From NCBI GenBank assembly GCA_947449125.1, contig CANFQR010000134.1:1-5220 (forward strand): DNA of 5,220 nt, in the 5' to 3' direction. This DNA is from Bacteroidota bacterium. Its GTDB lineage: Bacteria; Bacteroidota; Bacteroidia; B-17B0; Aurantibacillaceae. Both the position numbers and the translations under genes were made by a program. Positions within the stretch are counted from its first letter, which is position 1, and every line of letters starts with the position of its first letter. Below are positions 1-5,220 of this stretch, one piece after another. Under the pieces are notes generated by a model that worked only from the letters and a program-made list of their open reading frames with translations, was not told the DNA's origin and made no database searches.

Positions 1-1404
<1,404 letters not shown>

Positions 1405-1417
1405 TAAACAAAAAAAT

Positions 1418-1451
1418 AAAAAAAACCTCATTTTAAAAATGAGGTTTTTTT
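1418..1451. terminator. Bidirectional rho-independent terminator between convergent genes
   Basis: An inverted repeat, cctcattt (1426-1433) and aaatgagg (1437-1444) with a 3-base loop, is flanked by eight A's on the left (1418-1425) and seven T's on the right (1445-1451). The A and T tracts can extend the stem. It reads as hairpin plus U-tract on both strands. It lies 13 bases after the katG stop and about 21 bases beyond the stop of the last minus-strand gene, so it can end both converging transcripts. Confidence 0.9.
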
Positions 1452-1472
1452 ATTTTAATAACAATAAGCTTA

Positions 1473-1715
1473 TTATTTAACAACCACTTCTTCATAGTCA
1501 ACCTCAATAGTTTTTAAATCTGATTTAGTTTTTTTATAGGTTGTATCGCAACCGTTTGCGCCACAGCATCCAACATTAAAAAAAGCCATACCGCCAACTA
1601 ATACTCCTAACAGACCCAAAATAACATCCATTGTAATTATTGCCTGAACTAATACAATTACTCCGAAAACAAACCGAAGCGCTCTAATTATACCCCACGA
1701 TTTTATCAGGTTCAT
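1473..1715 (-). CDS. Small two-helix membrane protein with CC-x4-C motif, rhodanese-linked
   Basis: The product is 80 residues. Two hydrophobic segments (about residues 9-27 and 31-48) are followed at once by a cysteine cluster, GCCGANGC (Cys50, Cys51, Cys56), and a charged tail ending YEEVVVK. Basic residues before helix 1 and a short turn with one Asp between the helices suggest a hairpin with both ends, and so the cysteines and tail, on the cytoplasmic side; this is inference. It resembles the YgaP-type/DUF2892 group of short two-helix proteins that accompany rhodaneses, but the cysteine motif differs and I cannot assign the family firmly. The ATG lies one base after the upstream rhodanese stop (TAACATG), indicating translational coupling. 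It is the last gene before the terminator. A sulfur-acceptor or metal-binding role for the cysteines is possible but unproven. Confidence 0.8.
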   Translation of the reverse strand: MNLIKSWGIIRALRFVFGVIVLVQAIITMDVILGLLGVLVGGMAFFNVGCCGANGCDTTYKKTKSDLKTIEVDYEEVVVK

Positions 1716-1716
1716 G

Positions 1717-2088
1717 TTATTTTGTATTACAAGTTACATTTTGCCAAGGACCCAAATTTTCAACTTCTTTGGTATAACCCGCACTTACGAGTTGTGATTT
1801 TGCTATACCTGCTCTATTGCCACTTCTGCATACCAAAATTACTTTATCGTATTGTTTTAATTCTTCAATTTTTCCGGCAAATTGGTCTAATGGATAGTTT
1901 ACCGAACAATCGGCATGGCCGTCATCATTCCACTCTTCAACTGTTCTAACATCTACAATAATTTCTTTAGTTGCGGTTTGTTTTTCATTTGTTGTTTCCA
2001 TAATTGATGTTTTTTTAGTTTGCGAATTACATTGTGTTAATAATAGCACAAACATAATTGCAGAAATAATTAATTTAATTTTTATCAT
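1717..2088 (-). CDS. Single-domain rhodanese, predicted lipoprotein
   Basis: This 123-residue sulfurtransferase has one rhodanese domain (about 39-118). The family signatures are visible: DVRTVEEW (46-53) near the start of the fold, GHAD (57-60), NYPLDQF (64-70), and the active-site loop CRSGNR (87-92), with Cys87 as the predicted persulfide carrier. The N-terminus is a short basic stretch and a hydrophobic core ending LLLTQC, so Cys20 is a likely lipidation site. Gln at -1 of the lipobox is unusual, but Bacteroidota lipoboxes are permissive. The predicted location is therefore periplasmic and membrane-anchored. Starting at Met30 instead would leave a cytosolic protein, but the clear signal-like segment favours the first ATG. 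Other cysteines are Cys61 and Cys120. It follows the dioxygenase-rhodanese gene after 58 bases with no recognised promoter or terminator, and is coupled to the small membrane protein downstream. Confidence 0.9.
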   Translation of the reverse strand: MIKIKLIISAIMFVLLLTQCNSQTKKTSIMETTNEKQTATKEIIVDVRTVEEWNDDGHADCSVNYPLDQFAGKIEELKQYDKVILVCRSGNRAGIAKSQLVSAGYTKEVENLGPWQNVTCNTK

Positions 2089-2146
2089 GTGTTGTTATTT
2101 AATCAACGTTTGTATTTTAATTTTAGAAACGTGATTTTAAATTTAG

Positions 2147-3562
2147 TTATGACTTTTGTAATTTGCTTTGACAAACAAAATCAGTTTTAGCTACACCAGC
2201 CTCAGCAATGGCTTTAAAACCACCTTCTATTTCTTTGAAGTTGTGAACTCCACGCGATTTTAAAATACTTGCTCCTATCATACTTCTATAACCACCTGCA
2301 CAGTGAATATAAAATGGTTTTTCGTCGTTAATTTCAGCAAACCAATTATTTATTTGATCTAACGGTTTATTATATGCGTCTTCAACATGTTCTGCACGAT
2401 ACTCGCTCTCTCTTCTTATATCTATTACAACATCTGATTTAATATTTACTTCGCCAGCAAATTGAGTTGCCGTAATTCGGTTAACGGTATCAATTTCTTT
2501 TCCTGAATTTTTCCAGTTATTGAAACTTCCGTTTAAATACCCTAACACATTGTCAAATCCTACACGGCTTAAACGCGTAACTGCTTCTTCTTCTTTTCCC
2601 ACTTCTGTAACTAATAAAATTGGCTGATTAACATCTTTAATTAAAGCGCCAACCCAAGGAGCAAAATCACCTGCAATGCCAATATTAATTGAGCGTGGTA
2701 TAAAACCTTTTGCAAATTCGGAGGCTGCTCTCGTATCAAGCACTAAAGCCTCTGTAGTTTCTGCTGCGGCTTCAAATTCAACAACCGATAAAGCTCTCAA
2801 ACCTTTATTTAATACAGTATCAAAACTCTCATAACCTTTTTTATTCATTGCCACATTCATTCCAAAATAGCCTGGAGGAGGCGTTAATCCATCAGTTACG
2901 GCAGCAATAAATGCTTCTTTGTTAGGTTGATTTAACGCGTAATTCATTTTCTTTTGATTACCTAATGTATCAACCGTTTCTTTCATCATGTTTTTACCGC
3001 AAGCACTGCCTGCACCGTGAGCCGGATAAACTATTACATCATCGGCTAATGGCATAATTTTAGTATTTAACGAATCGTACAATAAACCCGCTAATTGTTC
3101 CTGCGTCATAGATGCTGATTTTTGAGCTAAATCTGGTCGGCCAACATCTCCAAGAAATAAAGTATCTCCACTAAACAAAGCAACATCTTTTCCGTTTTCG
3201 TCCGTCAACAAAAAGCAAGTGCTTTCCATGGTGTGACCGGGTGTGTGTAACACTTTAATAGTTACATTTCCCAATTTAAATTCTTCACCATCTTTTGCAA
3301 TGGTGGCTTTAAATTCAGTAACGGCAGTTGGTCCATAAATAATAGGTGCTCCGGTTTTTTGACTTAAATCTAAATGTCCGCTAACAAAATCAGCATGAAA
3401 ATGAGTCTCGAACACGTACTTTATTTTAACACCATCTTTTGTTGCACGATCTAAATATGGTTGCACCTCTCTTAACGGGTCAATAATTGCTGCCTCGCCA
3501 TTAGATGTAATATAATAAGCGCCTTGCGCTAAACATCCTGTATATATTTGTTCTATTTTCAT
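2147..3562 (-). CDS. CstB-like persulfide dioxygenase-rhodanese fusion (MBL fold)
   Basis: The 471-residue protein has three parts. Residues 1 to about 250 are a metallo-beta-lactamase-fold persulfide dioxygenase with the motif THFHADFVSGH (53-63), HTPGH (106-110), SGDTLF (131-136) and PAHGAGSACGK (180-190). By analogy with ETHE1 the mononuclear iron ligands would be His56, His110 and Asp133. Residues about 260-355 form a degenerate rhodanese domain with no Cys where the active loop should be (TEVGKE). Residues about 365-460 form a complete rhodanese domain with DIRRESEY (381-388) and CAGGYRS, Cys421 being catalytic. This order and length match Staphylococcus CstB, which oxidises low-molecular-weight persulfides to sulfite and, with its rhodanese, thiosulfate. 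The product is probably cytoplasmic, since no signal peptide is seen. Neighbours are an anion exporter upstream and a second rhodanese downstream. It has its own promoter and operator candidates (see 3604-3648). The class is secure; the exact substrate is inferred. Confidence 0.93.
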   Translation of the reverse strand: MKIEQIYTGCLAQGAYYITSNGEAAIIDPLREVQPYLDRATKDGVKIKYVFETHFHADFVSGHLDLSQKTGAPIIYGPTAVTEFKATIAKDGEEFKLGNVTIKVLHTPGHTMESTCFLLTDENGKDVALFSGDTLFLGDVGRPDLAQKSASMTQEQLAGLLYDSLNTKIMPLADDVIVYPAHGAGSACGKNMMKETVDTLGNQKKMNYALNQPNKEAFIAAVTDGLTPPPGYFGMNVAMNKKGYESFDTVLNKGLRALSVVEFEAAAETTEALVLDTRAASEFAKGFIPRSINIGIAGDFAPWVGALIKDVNQPILLVTEVGKEEEAVTRLSRVGFDNVLGYLNGSFNNWKNSGKEIDTVNRITATQFAGEVNIKSDVVIDIRRESEYRAEHVEDAYNKPLDQINNWFAEINDEKPFYIHCAGGYRSMIGASILKSRGVHNFKEIEGGFKAIAEAGVAKTDFVCQSKLQKS

Positions 3563-3603
3563 AATTTATATTTTTAAACTTTAACTTAAATTTTAATCTT
3601 TTT

Positions 3604-3611
3604 CAAAATTA
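3604..3611 (-). promoter_or_regulatory. Bacteroidota -7 promoter element of the CstB-like gene
   Basis: TAATTTTG on the minus strand matches the Bacteroidota -7 consensus TAnnTTTG. It is 41 bases upstream of the ATG at 3562. No TTG is found at the usual -33 position; a palindrome centred about 30 bases upstream of the element occupies the activator position instead. Confidence 0.6.
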
Positions 3612-3634
3612 ATAAACTTGTATTTATTAAAAAG

Positions 3635-3648
3635 GTAACATTTATCAC
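3635..3648 (-). promoter_or_regulatory. FNR/CRP-like operator upstream of the CstB-like gene
   Basis: On the minus strand the sequence is GTGAT-AAAT-GTTAC, an imperfect palindrome with the 5-4-5 geometry of FNR/CRP-superfamily sites. Its last base is separated from the TAnnTTTG element by 23 bases, exactly as at the exporter promoter (4534-4547). The flanks are also similar: AT before it and C followed by a T-rich stretch after it. The likely role is class II activation by an FNR/CRP-type protein; the regulator is not in the window. Confidence 0.6.
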
Positions 3649-3686
3649 ATTATTTTTATTGGTTTTTAACCTTATTTTGTGACTTA

Positions 3687-4484
3687 CTACTTAAGCAGGG
3701 TTTCTTTTATAATAATATAAATACCCATTACCAAAACAAACCATCCAAAAACCGGTTTCAGTTTTTTACCGTCAATTTTTTTAGATAAATACAAACCTAT
3801 AAAAATACCCGAAGTGGCAAACGCTGCAACAGAAGTTAAAAGTGTCCAATTTATTACAGTTTCGCCGCTTTCTCCAAAAAAACCAATTAACGACTTAGCA
3901 GCTATAATAACCAAAGAGGTTCCTACGGCTTCTTTCATTGGTAATTTAGAGAGTAAAACCAAAGCCGGTATAATTAAAAACCCACCTCCTGCGCCAACCA
4001 ATCCGGTAACTACACCAACTATGGCACCTTCTAATAAAATAATAGGGTAGTTAAATTTTTGAGGTCCAGAATCTTCATTTTCCTTATTGCTATCTTTTTT
4101 AATCATGCTATAAGAAGCCGCTACCATTAGCACTGCAAATAACAGCATCATTAAAATACTTTTGGTAACCATAAAATCACCAACAGAAAACACTTGTTTT
4201 GGTATTGCAGGAACAATATAAGCCCTGGTTAAAAACACCGCAATAATAGATGGCGCTCCAAACACCAAAGCTGTTTTTATATTAACCAATCCTTTTTTAA
4301 AATACCCTACCGAACCAACTGCTGCCGTAAAGCCCACAATAAATAACGAATAAGCAGTTGCTGCCACAGCATCAACTGAAAAAAGATACACCAATACAGG
4401 AACAGTTAGTATACTTCCGCCGCTACCAATTAAACCCAGTGATACTCCTATTAAAATTGATGAGATATAACCTATTATTTCCAT
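3687..4484 (-). CDS. TauE/SafE-family sulfite/organosulfur anion exporter
   Basis: The 265-residue integral membrane protein has about eight hydrophobic segments and the two-fold internal repeat of the TauE/SafE (DUF81) family. The first half carries GLIGSGGSILTVPVLV (17-32) and the second GLVGAGGGFLIIPALV (161-176), each at the start of a half-repeat. A hydrophilic loop (about 129-146, rich in Lys, Asn and Glu) joins the halves. The length is normal for the family and the start is the first ATG of the frame. Members export sulfite, sulfoacetate or related anions, and tauE is found with persulfide-oxidation genes, for example the staphylococcal cst locus. Lying upstream of a CstB-like gene on the same strand, its likely job is removing sulfite or thiosulfate made by that enzyme. 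The 124-base gap to the next gene has no convincing terminator and contains a second promoter. Substrate specificity cannot be read from the sequence. Confidence 0.92.
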   Translation of the reverse strand: MEIIGYISSILIGVSLGLIGSGGSILTVPVLVYLFSVDAVAATAYSLFIVGFTAAVGSVGYFKKGLVNIKTALVFGAPSIIAVFLTRAYIVPAIPKQVFSVGDFMVTKSILMMLLFAVLMVAASYSMIKKDSNKENEDSGPQKFNYPIILLEGAIVGVVTGLVGAGGGFLIIPALVLLSKLPMKEAVGTSLVIIAAKSLIGFFGESGETVINWTLLTSVAAFATSGIFIGLYLSKKIDGKKLKPVFGWFVLVMGIYIIIKETLLK

Positions 4485-4502
4485 TTTAATTATTTAATGA
4501 TG

Positions 4503-4510
4503 CAAAGATA
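4503..4510 (-). promoter_or_regulatory. Bacteroidota -7 promoter element of the TauE gene
   Basis: TATCTTTG on the minus strand is a full match to TAnnTTTG. It lies 18 bases before the exporter ATG at 4484, which implies a short leader of roughly 15 bases. There is no TTG at the -33 position; the palindrome at 4534-4547 occupies the upstream activator position. Confidence 0.7.
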
Positions 4511-4533
4511 AATGATTAAAATTAGTTGAAACG

Positions 4534-4547
4534 GTTACATTTGTTAC
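4534..4547 (-). promoter_or_regulatory. FNR/CRP-like operator upstream of the TauE gene
   Basis: On the minus strand the sequence is GTAAC-AAAT-GTAAC, a 5-4-5 site sharing the AAATGTnACC core with the site before the CstB-like gene. If transcription starts a few bases after the -7 element (about 4499), its centre (4540.5) is near -41.5, the classical class II activator position. The + strand also reads as a direct repeat of GTTACA with a 9-base period, so other binding modes are possible. Confidence 0.6.
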
Positions 4548-4583
4548 AATAAACAGAGATTACCACAATAAACCAACTTTTAG

Positions 4584-5220
4584 TTATTTCATGGTGCTTA
4601 TAACCTGCTGCATGTGTGCAACTAAACCTTGTATATTTTGCTGCAAATTACCTAACTCGTTTTGTTGCGCTCTTACTTTGCTTTCAGCGTCGGTAACAAT
4701 AGCAAAATCTGAAGAGCAGGAATAAATTTTTTGTTTGCCTGCTGTTTTTTGTTTAAACTCATTAACGGCATTTTGCACTGTTACTTTAATATTTTGAAAA
4801 CGGTCTTTACTCAAAATTATGCTGCTTAAGTCGGTAGTGAGCTCCTGACATTTATCGGGAAATAAACTAGTGTACTGCCCAGTCATTTTTAATACCTGCG
4901 ATTCATAATTTTTTAAATTATCAGTTAAATCCTGCTCACTTTTATTAAGAGTTGCCATAGCTTCATCAAACTTACTAGTGTACATGGCCACATCACAAAA
5001 CTGCACAGTTGGTGCAATCATTTCATTTACATACTTATTAAAACCTGTTGCATTTTTAACCGCTTTATTGCCCACTGCCTGTAGTTCTTTAACTTCAGAC
5101 TTCATTTTTTTCTTGGTTAATTTAAACTTTTTCCAATCGGCGGTACCAGATTCAATTTTATCTTTTCCTTTTGTATAATCATTATAATTGGCATACTCGG
5201 CATTTAAACTTTTTTGCAAC
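4584..5220 (-). CDS. Unrecognised helical protein, 5'-truncated by the window edge
   Basis: At least 212 residues are encoded, with the frame open through the right edge of the window. The only candidate start near the edge is a TTG at 5219, which is more likely an internal Leu codon, so the true N-terminus is outside. The visible part is rich in Lys, Gln, Asn, Glu and Ala. It looks mostly alpha-helical with probable coiled-coil stretches, notably the Gln/Asn-rich C-terminal end (about 178-208, with NELGNLQQNIQGL). Three isolated cysteines lie at about 75, 124 and 168, counting from the TTG. No transmembrane helix or catalytic motif is visible in this part. I do not recognise the family and assign no function. 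It is on the same strand as the sulfur genes, 99 bases upstream of the exporter with no terminator seen, but the exporter has its own promoter, so a functional link is not implied. Confidence 0.75.
   Translation of the reverse strand, partial: LQKSLNAEYANYNDYTKGKDKIESGTADWKKFKLTKKKMKSEVKELQAVGNKAVKNATGFNKYVNEMIAPTVQFCDVAMYTSKFDEAMATLNKSEQDLTDNLKNYESQVLKMTGQYTSLFPDKCQELTTDLSSIILSKDRFQNIKVTVQNAVNEFKQKTAGKQKIYSCSSDFAIVTDAESKVRAQQNELGNLQQNIQGLVAHMQQVISTMK

Noticed and set aside
1722..1949. Plus-strand 75-codon open frame
   Set aside because: It lies wholly antisense within the rhodanese gene, whose minus-strand reading has clear family motifs; the translation has no recognisable features.
2089..2146. 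Possible separate promoter and operator before the lipoprotein rhodanese
   Set aside because: The 58-base gap has no TAnnTTTG on the minus strand and no GTnAy-N4-rTnAC palindrome, so read-through from the dioxygenase gene is the simpler view.
3247..3265. GTAAC and GTTAC half-sites resembling the operator inside the CstB-like coding region
   Set aside because: The spacer is nine bases instead of four, and the sequence lies within conserved coding codons near the HTPGH motif with no matching promoter element.
3661..3671. Small inverted repeat (GGTT-loop-AACC) after the exporter gene, as a possible terminator
   Set aside because: The stem is only four base pairs and no U-tract follows on the transcribed minus strand, so it is unlikely to end transcription.
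3814..4050. Plus-strand 78-codon open frame
   Set aside because: It is antisense to the conserved second half-repeat of the exporter; its apparent composition mirrors that gene.
4978..5178. Plus-strand 66-codon hydrophobic open frame
   Set aside because: It is antisense to the helical protein; the hydrophobic residues are what complementary codons of Lys- and Glu-rich sequence produce.

Overview
The window looks like a piece of an AT-rich Bacteroidota chromosome (Flavobacteriia/Cytophagia-like). This rests on four signs: low-GC coding sequence, no strong Shine-Dalgarno sequences before the starts, two promoter elements of the Bacteroidota -7 type (TAnnTTTG), and protein sequences typical of that phylum. 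No phage, insertion sequence, tRNA, rRNA or CRISPR array is visible.

Layout. The left end (1-1404, + strand) is the C-terminal two-thirds of a catalase-peroxidase gene, katG, cut just after the codon for its proximal heme-ligand histidine. A symmetrical hairpin with A and T tracts (about 1418-1451) separates it from everything else, which lies on the minus strand and converges on it. Read in the direction of transcription (right to left), the minus strand holds the 3' part of an unrecognised helical protein (5220-4584), a TauE/SafE-family anion exporter (4484-3687), a CstB-like fusion of a persulfide dioxygenase and two rhodanese domains (3562-2147), a predicted lipoprotein rhodanese (2088-1717), and an 80-residue two-helix membrane protein with a CC-x4-C motif (1715-1473) that starts one base after the rhodanese stop codon.

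The last four minus-strand genes form a coherent sulfane-sulfur/persulfide detoxification unit. The rhodaneses would move sulfane sulfur, the dioxygenase would oxidise persulfide to sulfite (or, with the fused rhodanese, thiosulfate), and TauE would export the oxidised product. The small cysteine-bearing membrane protein is the least understood part and may accept or relay sulfur at the membrane. No sulfide:quinone oxidoreductase and no regulator gene are visible.

The most notable signal is regulatory. The exporter gene and the dioxygenase gene are each preceded by a near-identical FNR/CRP-like palindrome (GTnAy-AAAT-GTnAC). In both cases it lies exactly 23 bases upstream of a TAnnTTTG element. 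The implied operator centre is near -41.5, and neither promoter has a -33 TTG in place. This predicts co-activation of both transcription units by one CRP/FNR-superfamily regulator encoded elsewhere.
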